A DNA stretch of 64,000 bases from Fistularia commersonii (GCA_037954325.1 JBBMNZ010000009.1:10889501-10953500), one strand, 5' to 3'; shown: positions 1 through 13,512, counted from the stretch's first letter. Translations and numbers: made by a program. Notes: generated by a model not told the origin, from the letters alone.

Positions 1-483
1 TGATTTCTGAAAATGGAGCATGTCTGGCAAAAATGGATTAGCATCCTTACAGGTATGTGTGAATAGCTAAACCTTCCTTTAGTCCAAATATAAAATTGAA
101 TTCAAATGTGAAGGATTTGAGATCATAGCGTTTGGATAAGATTTGATTGACAGACAGGGGTAGCAAGACAACTCAAAAAGGGAGCCACAAATAGAAAATG
201 TCTCGGTGCTTACAGCTACAGCCAAAGCTCTGTCACCAACATCTGCACTTCCTCGTGCAGCATCCCCAGGCACACTGTCACGTGCTGCTTATGTTATTCA
301 AAGAAGTGAGACACTATATGGACATGGTTCTGATTTTTTTTTTTTTTTTGAGCTGAATCACATAAGTTTGCCACGTGACAACCCTCTAAAATATACTGTA
401 GGTGCAGAGACCTGACAGACCCCAATTTGTTACATTAGAACTCCGTAATTAGGCTCATATGTTCTACGCCGCTTGTCTTTCAG
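1..483. other. intron of the upstream unidentified gene (left edge)
   Basis: This stretch precedes candidate exon A and ends in a pyrimidine-rich acceptor (cttgtctttcag). It carries a T-run at about 334-349 and no other recognisable feature. Short open frames here have no coding character. Confidence 0.5.
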
Positions 484-568
484 GTGGTGACATGTCCAAA
501 CGCCTCTTTTACTGACCTGGCGGAAATCGTGTCTCGCATCGAGCCTGTCAAGCCTGCCATAGTGGAGG
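484..568 (+). CDS. candidate internal exon A of an unidentified upstream gene
   Basis: This is an 85-nt open stretch between an acceptor (gtctttcag) and a donor (G|gtaaaa). In phase 0 it reads VVTCPNASFTDLAEIVSRIE followed by PVKPAIVE, and ends with one extra base. Its base composition stands out from the AT-rich flanks and the peptide looks like ordinary structured protein. The extra base G joins the first two bases of exon B (AG) to give a Glu codon, so A and B splice in frame; that agreement is the main support. I do not recognise the family. Known neighbours of human NSMF on 9q34.3 that I could recall (NOXA1, ENTPD8, PNPLA7, EHMT1, CACNA1B) do not suggest this peptide. A protein search would decide it. 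Confidence 0.6.
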
Positions 569-1088
569 GTAAAACAGCTGACAACCACTGTCAATAAACA
601 CTGGCACACACAATATTTTGAGAAGGCATTGCATCCTCCCTCGTGTCTGATATTTTGCATGATAGTTAACGTATCGGGTCGTTTATACGTTAATACATTT
701 TTCAACCAGCATGTTCTGCCATCAGGGAATATATAAATAAATGTGGCATGTGCTGTACATCTGTCTCCCCTGTAAACCATTCTCTGTCTCACATCAAACT
801 TCTCCATTTAAATTCCACTAACTTTGACTCATTCACACCCATGTTCACCTGTCACCTCTGCCACACTCAGCCGTTGATTCTCCTCCTGTTTTTTTTCTGG
901 ATTGGCGCGTAGGAGGCAAGACAAGATAACTTCTTCACTCAGTCCTTATGCTTGCTTTAAATTTCCATTTGGTACCACGTTTCAGTCCAGAGCCATTAAT
1001 TTTTTCTTTTACCTCTTACACACTCCTATCTCTAGCTTCTCCAACCACAATATGATTCTTTCTCCTGTCTTCACATTCTCCCTGTCAG
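569..1088 (+). other. intron between candidate exons A and B
   Basis: This 520-bp AT-rich stretch starts with a usable donor (gtaaaa) and ends with a long pyrimidine tract and acceptor (ttcacattctccctgtcag). I see no repeat or other gene in it. Confidence 0.5.
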
Positions 1089-1256
1089 AGGAGTCAGACT
1101 ACCAGACTGACTATGACGAGGAGGTAGTAGAGAGCGCACTGTCTGACATGGAACTGTACGGTCGCTATGGCGATCACACTGAGGGCGAGGAGACTGCAGA
1201 CACGGTGGGAACCTCTGGTCATTCTGGTGGGGATCTCTTCAAACTACAGCACTCAA
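1089..1256 (+). CDS. candidate exon B of an unidentified upstream gene (acidic, Tyr-rich)
   Basis: The acceptor ctgtcag is followed by AG GAG TCA GAC. With the last base of exon A the product runs on as E-ESDYQTDYDEEVVES, then ALSDMELYGRYGDHTEGEE, then a Gly/Ser/Thr stretch ending GDLFKLQHS. It is strongly acidic and has four Tyr in the first 30 residues, which would suit a cytoplasmic, possibly phosphorylated, segment; that is inference. Two donors are possible: tcaa|gtaaca at 1257 (ends in phase 1) and acg|gtggga at 1205 (ends in phase 0 after TADT). The second would splice in frame to candidate exon C. The segment vaguely resembles the SDY-x-DTD-x-E acidic stretches of ZO proteins, but not enough to assign it. 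Confidence 0.6.
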
Positions 1257-2672
1257 GTAACACATAACAAAAACACAAAACCTATTGCTTTCTTTATTTA
1301 GCCCTATGAGTTTTCGTTTTTTTTTTTTTTAACAAAGATTACATTTGGGGGTCCATGCAGAAGCTTACATTTAAACAAAATATATTGTAGAATGATATGA
1401 AAGCACTTTGAGTCCACACACTTTAATTAAAATTATATGCTCAGTAAGGTATTAGCCAAGTTGTTTTTTTAATATTCAAACATAGCTTAACATTCAAACA
1501 CACCCCAAATGACTAAAGCGGTATCGTGCTGGAATCACTGATAAGTTCAGAGTTTCATGGGTTCTTTCATTGAAAAATTAAAAACAACTCTATTCAATTC
1601 AAGACAAAACATGCAAAGCCAATTAGGCTAATAAGTGATAGGGAAGAAAAATAAGCCCACACACAAAAAAAGAATTTTGAAGCAGTCACAAAACATTCCT
1701 TATTCTGAATCATTACAAGTTTCTCCAATGGGGGTAAGTAAACTATCACTGCATGTTTTTTAATCAAGTCAAAGAAAGGAAAAAATTAAGGGAAGGAGTG
1801 TTAATAATTGGTGCTATAAATTCCTGTGAATTAGGATTTTATGGACCCAGGTCAGTTTTTTTTCTCCTGAACAATTTTCAATTTACTTGTGATTCCCAAA
1901 AATGTGATTAAAGCAAATGCACTTCTTTTCCTGAGGTGATTATAGAAATTTTCAGGGTGAAATTGTACCTCCCCTGGTGTTGTGCCTCACACACCGGAGC
2001 GCAAATAAAGGAAGTGATTCCCAGTTTCCATTCAAGGTTGAACGCATGGGGCACACATTTATACGTATACATAACAATTCTGAAAAGAGAACATGCAGTG
2101 AAGTGTTGGATCTAGTTATGTGCATCTTGTACTTGAACTGAAGTGTATTAGAGGTTTTATTCAGGAATGATTGATTTGCTTTCTTTTCAAGTCGGATCAC
2201 TGCTAATTTGAGCAGCAGACTGAGATCACCCACATCAAGCGGGGAAATAAATGGGAAACAAACGACTCATTTGATCCAAAAATTTAGAATCCTCGACACA
2301 AGGGCTTTTGAAAAACAAGTATTCTTTTGGCGCAGGTGGAATTCTTTGTTTGTTTCATAGAAGTGACTTTTAGAAATGCTACAAAGTGCTGTAAGTTTTC
2401 ATTTCAGTGCTTTATTATTTCAGGGATAATCATCTGGACATTTTAAGTGTTTTAATGAAAAGTAGAGCTCAGTGATTACAATGAATTCAAGTAATATTCC
2501 CCTGAGTAAGAGTTAGTTTTTTTTCTATTCCTTTCTAAATGTCAGGGAACACAATTAGTCTGAGAACATATAGTTTTAAATGTGACATTCAGTCCTTGAT
2601 AAGCTGTTGTAACCACTTAAAAAAAAAAAAAAATTTGAACCCTGCTAATGAAAAATCATTTGAAAATTTTAG
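1257..2672. other. intron or intergenic stretch after exon B
   Basis: This is AT-rich sequence with several A/T homopolymers (for example 1318-1331) and no coding signature or recognisable mobile element. It would be the intron before candidate exon C. Confidence 0.4.
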
Positions 2673-2810
2673 GATGAAGAGCCAGAAGGAAGACAAACCC
2701 ACCACATTAGCCCTCTGTCCTGCGGCGGACGCCAGTCCTCCACCACCCCAGACCATTCACAGAACATCTTGTCAAATCAGCAAGTCGCCTCCAAACAGTC
2801 CACGCAGTGA
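2673..2810 (+). CDS. possible terminal exon C of the upstream gene
   Basis: After a weak AT-rich acceptor (gaaaattttag) the frame reads DEEPEGRQTHHISPLSCGGR, then QSSTTPDHSQNILSNQQVAS, then KQSTQ and TGA at 2808-2810, 45 codons in all. It is GC-richer than its surroundings. It is in frame with exon B only if B uses the 1205 donor; with the 1257 donor it would hit a stop almost at once. A second frame over the same bases is also open (to TAA at 2815-2817), which lowers confidence that this is real coding sequence. The junction would read TADT-DEEPEG, continuing the acidic run. Confidence 0.35.
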   Translation, partial: DEEPEGRQTHHISPLSCGGRQSSTTPDHSQNILSNQQVASKQSTQ

Positions 2811-5800
2811 AGATTAACCTTTTAAATGCTTGTGGAACAAGTCGCATCAGGATAACCTGCCCGTTTCTTCCTCGTTTGATTTCCTGCCATTCTTATAGGC
2901 GCCATATGTGCGATAGGATTTTACATCTGTTGCTGTTTTATCCAATGGGCGTCTTCATCTAAAACAAAACAAACAAGCAAACAAAAAAATTTGACTCAAG
3001 TGTTGTCGTGCTGCCAATACTAATCATCATCTCTGTTGGTTTAGTCGAGACAGCTTCCTGTTGATTTGCAATGACGGCACCGATCCAGTGCAATAAGAGA
3101 ACAAGTTTACCCGTGAGAGCAGTTCTCCAAATATCTTGTTAAGAAAGAAACATGTGGAAAATGGGAGCAAAACCTAGACAACCTCAAAAAGTTAATGAAG
3201 TTAACAACTCTATCTTAAAAGGATTTTGTTAAACGCCTGAAAAGTAATGCTTCAAAAGAATCTTTCCCAAAAAGGAAAAATGATTGGCTTGAATAGTTGC
3301 TTATACATGTCAGAAAACTGATGAACATGTTACCTAGTGTGTGGGTTATAAAAAATTTGAATGAAATAAGAAAAGATTATTAAAGCGATAATCACTAAAT
3401 TACCTGCAAAAAGAGAAAAATTCAGATTGTAACAAAAACTCTAGCCCTTCAGAAAATAGGCTGTCATTGAAAGAGACCAAAATAATTGCACTCCACACTT
3501 TTGTCCCTCAAACCGCAAATGCCATGGACTCCTCTCTCCAAACCCGCAACCCTGAATTTGCAGTTATGGCGTGTGGAACGCATCCACCAGGGCTTTGTTC
3601 ACCAAGTGTGCCTTGGATTCAGCGAAACAGATGAGCTCAGAAACCGAGGGGAGAATCCGTCCATTCACTGCAGTTGAAGCTTTGACTTAAAATGAAGTAG
3701 TGGTTTTGAAAGGTCCAAGTTCAGTTTTTATTGACGAGTCTGTCTTTACAAATCATTTTTTTATGAGTATTACAATGTTACATTAAGCCTGAGTCTTCTT
3801 TGTGGAATCATGTTTTGACACATTCGGCTCATAGCTTTTCCTTTACAGAGATTTCAGGCATCGTTTGAAACAGCCTTATACTGAGATAATGTTTTTTGGT
3901 AATGAATGTGTAAGAGCCAATCAATAAACTGCTAAATGATCTATTTTTTATGCCGTATAGAACCCTTCACCCCAATGATTGTCAGGAAAGTGGGACAATC
4001 ATCCCTGATATGCAGTACAATGCAAAGATGAATTAATAATCTTGTGGCCTTCATTAATATGCTTTTGAATCACATGCAGAGCAATAACTAAATCAACTAA
4101 AATAAACTATTCATTTTCATGGTGATTATGCTGTTATCCCATATAATTGATAGCTGAAAAACCTGTACTATTTAGATAGTATTCAAAGCAAACATGTTAC
4201 ACATCAGAGACTGATGCCACGCCATACCTTGGTATTATCAGTAATCGTGTGTGTGTGTGTGCGTCAATGCTTTTGCTTGTGTGTGTCTGCCACCATGTGT
4301 GAGCCTCCAGGGCCTGCAGTCCAACCGAAAGAGACACTCTTGATATCGGATGTGGCCGTAGTATCGGACACAGAGCGTGTGGGTAGGGCTGGGTCAAGCG
4401 CCGTCGATGCTGCCGACTGGCGCGGGGAATCTGTTCGCACTGGTGTGCGCTGTACTTTTGGTTGGTTTCCAAAAAAAAAAAAAAAAAACAACCTCAGAGC
4501 ACAATGAGTGATGTATTCTGGCAGCATGAAGGCTTCATTAGTTTATTACATCGGCCCCAGTAATGGAGGAGGTGGTGATGTAATGTGAGACAGTGCCAAG
4601 GTACTGTAATAGAACCTTAGCCGACCCGGACTGAGCGGCAGGCCTGGTTGCCCCCAGATGGCGTTGACGATACAATGATTTCTGATGTTCACCACTATGC
4701 CTGTAAGGTATGATATTTTCCACATCTAATATTTATGTTTTTGATAATGTCTTCTAATGACTAATAAAACACTATTTGACCGTGTCTTTGCTACCTCTCT
4801 TTTGCTGTTTGCATGGCAGAACACCTAGGACCGTCCGCTCGTCTGCAGACGTGTTAATAATTTTTTAATTCCTATAAAAAACATCTGCACGAAGGATAAA
4901 ACTGAGCAGTTCTACAAATGAGAATTACGCTTCATGGGCCACCTAGCCAATGACAGAAAGTCACAATGAATGTATCCTATTTTCTGTAAGAAGTTACGGG
5001 AGGAGATAGAAACTTCAGCCCATGATTGTAGTTGAAAGATGATCTCACTCTTGAATATTTTGAAATACGTGTCAGATTTGTAATGTTTTTCTCTGAAAAT
5101 TATATATCTGACAGCAGGATCTGTGACATGATGTCTGACCAGCTGGAACGCCTGAGGACAAAATGAAAAGAAGAGGAGCCATTCAGGTGTGATCCTCCTG
5201 CAGCGCCTCCTGTGTAAGTCCTTCCACAACAATGACGGAAAAAGTAGGATCCCACATTGCGGGGAGACAGAATTGCTGCATCAGTGAATAAAAATTGGAG
5301 AAGTAGACATTTATGAACTCGAGGGAGAAACGGTGCAGGAGGAGCTCACCATAAATTAAGATTTACGGTGGCCTGTTTATTATATAAACAGATACACAAA
5401 GCGATAGATCCAACATACCTACGATGACAACAACAAAAGCAAAAAAAAAAAAAGGATCCACCTTATTGATGTTGTGTAATGAGCTTCCTCAATCTCACCT
5501 TCCCCAGGGAACTTAGACGTGCAACAGCTAATTAATGAGCAGACAAAGGGGAATTTAGGTCAGAAGAAACGCTGGGAGCAGGAGGAGGAGGAAAAGAAAA
5601 AGGATGGCTGGGGAGGCAGCTCTGGCTTAAATCGATATATGTCATGGAAGGACAAAAGAAAAGGGGTGAATGGGGACACACTTCCAAGAAATCGGTGCAT
5701 TGACAGAAAGCCAGAGGTGATGGTTAACATGAGGTCATACTCTCACACACACACACACACACACACCACTGAATTACTCCAGCAGACACCGGGAGATTGA

Positions 5801-8406
5801 GAGTAATTTATAGGAAAGTGAGGAAAATGAACATGAGGTAAAAATTTCAGATGTCAAAAAAGGTGGACCATTTGATTTATAGAGGGTTGAATTTTGTGTC
5901 CCTGAGTGGGAGAGCGGGGTGTGATGCTTTGCACGTTTCGCATTCCCATCCTTCCCCTCCACACACCACTGCTCCCCGCCATTCTTTTCCTTTGGTGTCA
6001 GCATCCCCCCTGCAGGCCTAAATGAAATGGGGACATAAAAAGGACCTAAACAGGTAAATAGGTCACCGTTTTTTGCTGCCTTTGTTGTTCTGGAAGTAAA
6101 TCTAACACGTGGATACAAATGCATTGCTTAACAGAAAGTCCCCTCATCCCCCTGTGCACGAGCACCGCTGGAAATAATTCCCTGATGGCAAGTGGTCTTG
6201 TTGGTATTTGTAGGTGAATAACACATTGCGAGAAGTATTTCCAGCCACAATTACTCAACAGGCAAAATGCCATTCTTTCAACTTAGAAACGTAGGAAAAT
6301 GAGGGCGGGTGGGGGAGGAAGGGGCTCTGAAATGTTTTGTGCCTCGTTCCTCGAATGGTTATAACGTCATCTGAAATACTTAGGAAATGAGTGAGCATCA
6401 CACTGATTTCTTCTGGCTGACAAAGGTACAGGTTTTTGTTTGTAGCCTTTTGGATTTTCTATATCTTTGAATACCGTCAGAGCTAAAAGTGTCCTTTAAA
6501 CAGGATCGAAATCATTTCTGCCACTTGAACACCGAAACTTGAACTTGAAAGGAGAGAGGTAATATATTTTATAATATCAAAAATTAGCACCGAGCCATGA
6601 TAGCATGTGTTGTTACTGTGATTTTACGGAGATGACCAGACCGAAGATCATTAGACTCAGTGGACGGCAGAAGGAGGGCCAAGAGAAAATCCATTAAATT
6701 CTGGAGTGGATCCAATCACGATGCAGATTCAGGAATTATTCCCTTATCGTTAACTTTTTGGGATAGATCATTTAATCAACTGAATGTCCATGGACCAAAG
6801 TAGATGGTGTTAAACTTTGAAAGTAGAAAATTAAACAGAACAAAATATATTCTTAACTTGACATCCACACGTTTCGCAGTTTAAATACGATTTTGTTCCT
6901 TTTTACACCAGACAAAAGACAAAAGTAAAGAGGGGGACCCTGGGCCTTCCCTCCATCTCCGACAAACCCGTTTTATATCTAAAACTCACCTTTCCTTGTT
7001 TCTACTGTCACAGCCCACTTTCTGGTCTGTGAAGTGTTGTTGAGAAAGACGAACCAGGGGGAACGCGCTGCTCTTCTGTCCGCGGCTCAGCGGTCAAATT
7101 TGGCTGATGTTGTGCTCCATGTATAACTGAATGTGACAAAAAAGTGAAAAAGCAGATTTTGTATTTGCTGGTGTCTCATTAATGTAGCATAGGATGAATG
7201 TCTGTGTGAAAGATGTCATTTTTATAAAAGACTGCAGAAACCGAAAAATCCCAACGCCTCTGAAGTTACAAGTCCAATCTGAGTTAAATGTCTTATGTGT
7301 CATTAATAGACTGTCAGAGCAGATATGTAGTTTTAATAGCTGATAATAAATGACTGAGTGAATTGAAAAATATATAAATAGCATGCATAGTTGGCAAGAG
7401 TTTTATCACTTAGAGGTTTAACATACCGCAGGAAAGTCAACCTGTTGGAATCCAAATCCAAAGACACAGCTGATGTAAGATGTTCAAGCGAGACAAAAAT
7501 GTGAATCTAAATGAAATCTAAGTTTTTAATCAAATAGTTTTTAATCAAATTTTAATCAAAGAGTTCATCCATTCATCCAAGTAGCCTCTGGGTATAAGTG
7601 TAACTGCTGTTTTCGTCATATCTATTATGGAAGTATATACGTTTTTATACTGTATGGACATACAGCATATGAAATCTTCTTTAGTAAAACAGTGTAACTG
7701 TTTATTTATGGTGCCCAAAAAATGCTCAACAATATTATTGGATTAACAATCAAATGAAAAAAATGGCCATTTACAAACACAACAGTGCAAACACTTGCAC
7801 CGCCGTGTAACCTCCATCCTTGTCGGAGGTTTATTAACAGACGAGACGGAAGGTGACTTGGGTGTAAAAACAAAAATATGACGAGTAGATTTACACAGAG
7901 ATAATATGCCGGGATTTATCTCAGTGACTGTTTTGTGGGCTACAGGCTCATTTCAGTCCTCCCGTTTTTCAAACACATTTTCTCATTCAATTGAGGTGAT
8001 GAATCGAGAAAATGATCTTCTGTCTATGTTTTGACACCATCAACCAGCGACTGATGCTTCTTCCGTTTTATATCAGACGCAGGTCATCAAACGGGGGAGA
8101 TAATTCACTTTTACTTGTGATATTATATAAATGAGATGCTTGCCCATTACAGCAATGTGATGGAACACTTAGATGTGAACACTCTGCTGTAATATTCATG
8201 CGTAACTCAATCATGCAGCTCTAAGCCGGAAATCCACTTAAAACACACTTTGTCGTTAGTGTGAAAAGTTAAGCTAGGGCTTGGGGTGGCGGCGGGTCAC
8301 GCATGTGCACGTACATGCATCTGGCATGAACATTAGACGTAGCCTGTAATACATATTAGTTTCACTTTCATCAGCCTACACATTTTAAATAAACAATGTC
8401 AATGCA
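2811..8406. other. possible 3' UTR followed by intergenic sequence
   Basis: If exon C is terminal, AATAAA signals at 3923-3928 and 4101-4106 are candidate polyadenylation sites. The rest holds short repeats: (GT)n near 4249-4262, an A-run near 4470-4487 and (CA)n at 5743-5765. I found no further exon or well-defined mobile element in it. Confidence 0.35.
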
Positions 8407-8660
8407 GGGCGGTCGGGAAGCGCAGCGGTTAACACTTCCGTCTCAAAGCAAAAAGGTCCATGGTTAGATTTGTTTGGAGTTTGCATGTGCTATCCTTGTC
8501 TGCGGTTTCCTCCGAGTTCTCTGGTTTCCTCCTAAAGTCCAAAAACATGCAGTAGGTTCATTGGAGACCTTAAATTGCCCAGAGGCGTGAATGAGAGACT
8601 GAATGGTTGTTTGTCTGTATGTGAAGAGTGAATAAATAATGAATGAATAAATGAATATCA
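8407..8660 (+). mobile_element. teleost tRNA-derived SINE, copy 1
   Basis: It begins with the degenerate head gggcggtcgggaagcgcagc, followed by the diagnostic core (cggtttcctcc, then gtccaaaaacatgcagtagg, then ttggagaccttaaattgccc) and ends in an ATGAATGAATAAATGAAT tail. Better-preserved copies keep a Pol III A-box-like region and a B-box like ggttcgattcc, which points to a tRNA-derived head. The copy lacks the usual gtccagggtg middle block. Confidence 0.7.
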
Positions 8661-11600
8661 TTGCAGTGAACAAAATGTTGAATGGGTATTTAATATAGCC
8701 AATTCATTTTATATAAATGAACAAAGATTGTATTGCCTGCTATCATGTTAAAATGTGCAGTCCAAAACAAATAATTCATGCTTGTGTGAAAGATATTGTC
8801 GTAAACAGAGCCCCCTTTATCGCACCCAAAAGTTTTTGACCCTGAATCTAGAAGTTGGCCAGAAAGCTAAATATATTTGAAACTATTTTACTTTCAAGCA
8901 CCAGAAAAACAAAAACAAAACAAAATACATAAATACATGAAGGATGTCTTCAATATCATCCCAAAGAAGCTTGAAAATATTACTAGTTGATATTAAATAT
9001 TCTGTGTGCCCATATGAATGTGTGTGTGTGTGTGTGCGCCGGGGGGTGTAATATATGACTAGAATGTGTGTATGAGGAAGTGCACGTCATCCATTCCATC
9101 ATATATTAACAGGACAATGTCGTCTAAGGTGTGGTCAGTCCGGGCCACTGTTGTTTCTTCTTGCAGCTTCCCTGCCGGGTAAATAATATCCTGTTGATGC
9201 TGCCGGGAACGGACGGTGAGAGCATCTCGCCGCCCCAAACATGTCACAAGGTTTAGAATCTGCTTCAAGTAAGATCAAGACCGATACATAGAGACTGAAA
9301 ATTCCTTTAACAGCAGCAATAACACCTCTACATTCCTGAACTCCTCCTGAAAGAATGCAATCATGTGCAATACGGATTTGAAACCGGCTTCCTCAGCTTG
9401 GAAAAAAAATATATTACTTTCGGTGATGACTTTCAATTTCTTCTTTGAAACCCAGCTGATTGTTTCAACGCAAATAATTGTTTTTTCATTGACAGCATTG
9501 GCCTCGGTCGGCACAAGTGGCGTAAGATCGTGGTCGATACTTTGCGTTTTCAGCCGGTGAGAAACAGGCCAACCGAAAAGAGATGAAAAGAATGATGATA
9601 AGGACTTCGGTGACCTGCTTCTACCGTGTTGTTGTGCAAACCGCACCCATGGCTGTTGCTGTTTGAATTGAATTCTTGTAGCTACTTTGAATGCATGTTT
9701 GGATCCTTGTGGAACAAGTGTCACTTTTCAACTCGATCAACGTGTGAGCTTTTGCTGAACAGAGGAGAAATAACAGATTTTCTGTCATAGCAAAAATCAA
9801 CAGAAGTTGAGACGATAGTTCCCGGTATTATTCCCCGGGGTCAATGATTGTACCATTAGCTGAGACCACGCACGCTGTCTGTGCACATGGACCGATATTT
9901 TGGCTTTCTTAGTTCAGGCACAAGGGTGGATATATACGTGTGCATGAGTGTCAGAAGGGGAGGAGGGCCTGACCTTTCATTACTACCGTCGTGCTCGCTG
10001 CTTTGCGCCATTTCAAGGCTGAGCTCAATAACCCCCCTCTTACGCCGCTTCCCACATCTGCAAGCATAGCTTTGTATTACCTTCTCACTCTCTCTCTGGG
10101 AAAACTTTCTTTTATTTAATGCACCGTCCCCATCCTTTGTACCTCTCCATGCATTTTATCTTTCTGCTCTTCCCTACTTCTTAGTTGTCTTTTAAGATAA
10201 AAAAGAATCTCCTTCCCACTGTAAACTGTCTCTCTGGCTCATCGTGCGTCGGCCCGTGAGACGTCCTGGCAGGGCTGCCCTCAGAGGCATCGGGCCACAG
10301 TGAGGGAGAAACCAAGTCAGGAGCATCTGACCTTTTCCCCGCAGAGCCGAGAGACAGAACAGCCAAGTGAGAAGCAAAGGGGTTTAATCAGATCAATGTG
10401 CCCTTTGTCATTTTGCTGTCTACCCTGTCAGCCTATGTAACGGTTCGCCCATTGGTTTCCCTGTTTGTCTGCGGATTGTTTGTTCACCTGTTTAAATCTC
10501 AAAACCTTAGAATTTGAGTTCATTTTATAACTTGCCAAAACAACCAGACAATTTAATTGTCTGCCAGGACTGAATGTTATTTCTAGTTGAACCAATTCTG
10601 CTGTATTCCACTTAAGCTTTCATTTATTTCTCATGTTGTTCAAAAATTCACCCTTCCTGACATCAACTTGTTCATCTTTTCTTTTTTTCTACAACAGTAT
10701 GTGTTAAAAAACAACAAGCCTGGTTTGCATCACAGAACTTCAAGAAGGACCCACTTGATGAAGCACAAGGTGAGAACCCAAACACACAGCTCAATGCAAC
10801 TAAACTATCATGCAAATTCCAATGAAAAACCTCAATGAGGACAACCGTACATAAAAAATCAAAAATACAAAACTCAGACATGATGCTGAGACATCGGAAA
10901 GAGAACAAGATGAACCGTGCCCTGACCAAGCGAAAAAAAAACAGGTGTGGACAGTCAGTCTTCCCGGTCATGACAGTAGCCTCCCCTCAAGAAACAGCTC
11001 CTGATGTTGCAAGCGAAAGCACTGGAAGGGGGACCAGAATTCCCGCAAACCCAGGCTGTTCTAGTCACCTGGCATGGAGGAACGGTAACAACATGAGGTG
11101 CAAAGGTCTCCCCCGGCAACGACACAGACTGGGAGGGGGACTTCCTGAGGAGGGAACCAGTGGCTCCGGATCAGGAGCTCCGGCAGCCTGACGTTGGGTG
11201 ACTCGGAAAAAGACCCACCTCCAGGGAGCGAACGGCCACCGCAACTTCGTCCAAGTCGCCCAGGTTCCTACTTTATCGGTAGGAACTGTCAAGATTGACT
11301 GATTTGGCAAAGCACAAAGCAAGAACCCAGAAACAAATAAATAATTTTCAATACGAAGTGCACAGGACTATCTCTCACAAAGGGAGCAGCTGTAACTGTA
11401 CAAAGAAACCAAAACTGACAGCAAATCACTGCGGTCCTTGCCAAGGAGGTATTGCTGCTGACACGCCAATGGCTAAACTGAAAGAGAGGTGCAGGTGTTA
11501 GAGATTTTGGTGACATCACCCAGCTGAATGCCGCCTTTGTGATTTCGCCTTCCTGTCTCCTTCACGGGAAGTGAATGAAACCGGCAAAGTCACATTTGTC

Positions 11601-12489
11601 GGGGTAAACAGACACAATAAGGGCCGCCGTAATTCATCATTGAGCCTCCGGGAGGACAGCCAGTGCTGGCCTCGGACTTTCATTCATCCGCAACGTGTTA
11701 CAGCTGTGGCGGAGCCCCGTTCACCCCGGGCAGAGCCTGGATCCACCCGGTAGACGTCCCTGGAGGACGTGTACAAATGGATCTGTATTGAAATACCTGC
11801 CAAGTCTGCAGCGCAGTTCCGGTAAGTGCTGCAACTCATTCATACACCCAACACAAAAATGGTGTCATTGATAATTTTTCCACCTATTCTCTTGATAAAA
11901 TGACAACCATAAAATGTCCTCAAGCTAATCCTGTGCGTTCATGTAATGATATTAGATTGATATATGCATGTAGTCAATTGCAATTTTCACCAATGAGGCT
12001 ATTTTTTCCTTCAAGATCCATTTTAAGCTGACATGTTACTTTACATTAGAGTTGAGTTGATCTTTTAAAAAGTGTTTTACAAAATGCCTTCATTGAGCCT
12101 TTCAAAAGTGACATGTTTTGGATCCTGTCACTTAAGCTGCCACCCCTTTTCCCCTTATGTATAGAATACTTTTCTTTTTCCCTTATTCTGCTCTCTTCTC
12201 TTATCCCTCTATTTTCCATCTGCGATCCCTCCCATTGGCTTTCGTCCAATTACTCACCATTTTTTTTCCCATCGCCTCCCATCCTGGGCTTCTTTGCTGG
12301 GCAGAGGAGTAACTATTAAGCACCATGGGGGAAATATGTCACCCGGGATTCGATGTTATGAGCAATTTAGTGGGGGAGGGAGGGAGAGAAGGAGGGGAGG
12401 AGGGTAGAGGATGTGCTGCAGTGCCAAGGTGAGGCAAGGTGGGTATAGGCATGACTGTCACGTACAGAGTAGGCCTTCCCTCCTCTACT

Positions 12490-12526
<37 letters not shown>

Positions 12527-13359
12527 AAATTCAGCTGACTATTCAGCAGTCAACATACATGGTACCTCATCTTCCCATGTCTAAGCATTTGTGACAGAGA
12601 CTGTCTATACAAGGATCTTTCTTTTCCCGGGGACACCTGGTGAAGAATTGCACCATTGCACATTCAACATTAAAAGTCCCTTACAAAAAGGGCAAAAAAC
12701 CCCTAATTGGATTAAAGTTGAGTCTTTAAAACATTTGCAACAGGCTTGGTTTCACTAGAGCTTTCAGGTCAGTAAAGGTTGTTGGGATCTGATGTTACAG
12801 ATCAGTCTCAAAGACCAAAACCTTTCTATAAACTTAAAATATCAAAGTTTTCTTTAAACCAGATGATGATGCTTTATTTTCTTAAATCAATGAAGGGTAA
12901 CCACTTTTTATCAGGAATCTCAGCACCCCACACGCGCCCATGCACAATATTTGACTGGACCTTTAATGAAAAACTCCTAAAAGAAGATAGCAACTTGGTT
13001 TTTTGACAATTTCTGCTCAAGCTTTCATCAAACAATGCTGATTTCAGTATTTAAAGATGGTAAAATGACTTTCATCACCAAGTTGTTGATGAAAAAGACA
13101 GTTTTGAACTATGCTCAAAGGCCGTCCAGCACGTTTTTCCAAACGACCTCAATTGACTGACTGTGCTGCGACACTTTTGGCTATACCCACTCCAACACTC
13201 TCCCCCCTTTCCATACGTGCAAGTCTGGAGCACTGTTGTAATGTCTTCTTTGTTATCATGTTGCTTATGCGCTGAGGTGTTTTTTTTTCCTAATCCCAAA
13301 CTGCGCACCCTTACGGGAGCTTATTTTAGGAATGTTTTTTTTTTTTTCCCCTCTCCTCT
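8661..13359. other. intergenic sequence without recognised genes
   Basis: It contains a (TG)n at about 9019-9036, a purine-rich block at 12370-12412 and (CA)n at 12497-12522. A GC-richer block at about 10960-11280 looks different from its flanks. It has short open frames on both strands but no splice-consistent coding signal, and may be an old unassigned mobile element. Confidence 0.4.
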
Positions 13360-13512
13360 CCCCTCCGTGGCAGATGTGTTTGCTCTCTCCGCAGTTGCAT
13401 ACCGGCCAAATGCACTGTGGACAGAAAATTAAGAATTTCATTGTACGGGGAAACAATGTTTCCACACTGTACATATGGCAATAAACACTTTGAATCTTTG
13501 AATTCACTCGGG
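13360..13512 (+). mobile_element. non-LTR retrotransposon 3' tail
   Basis: The sequence ccggccaaatgcactgtgga, followed by attaagaatttcattgtac and a terminal caataaacactttgaatctt with repeats of ttgaat, matches the typical 3' end of fish LINEs (a 'tttcattgtac ... caataaa' tail). No coding part is left. Confidence 0.5.

Noticed and set aside
7500..7565. Tandem tttttaatcaaat units
   Set aside because: Two to three copies of a short AT-rich motif, too few and too degenerate to call a repeat feature.
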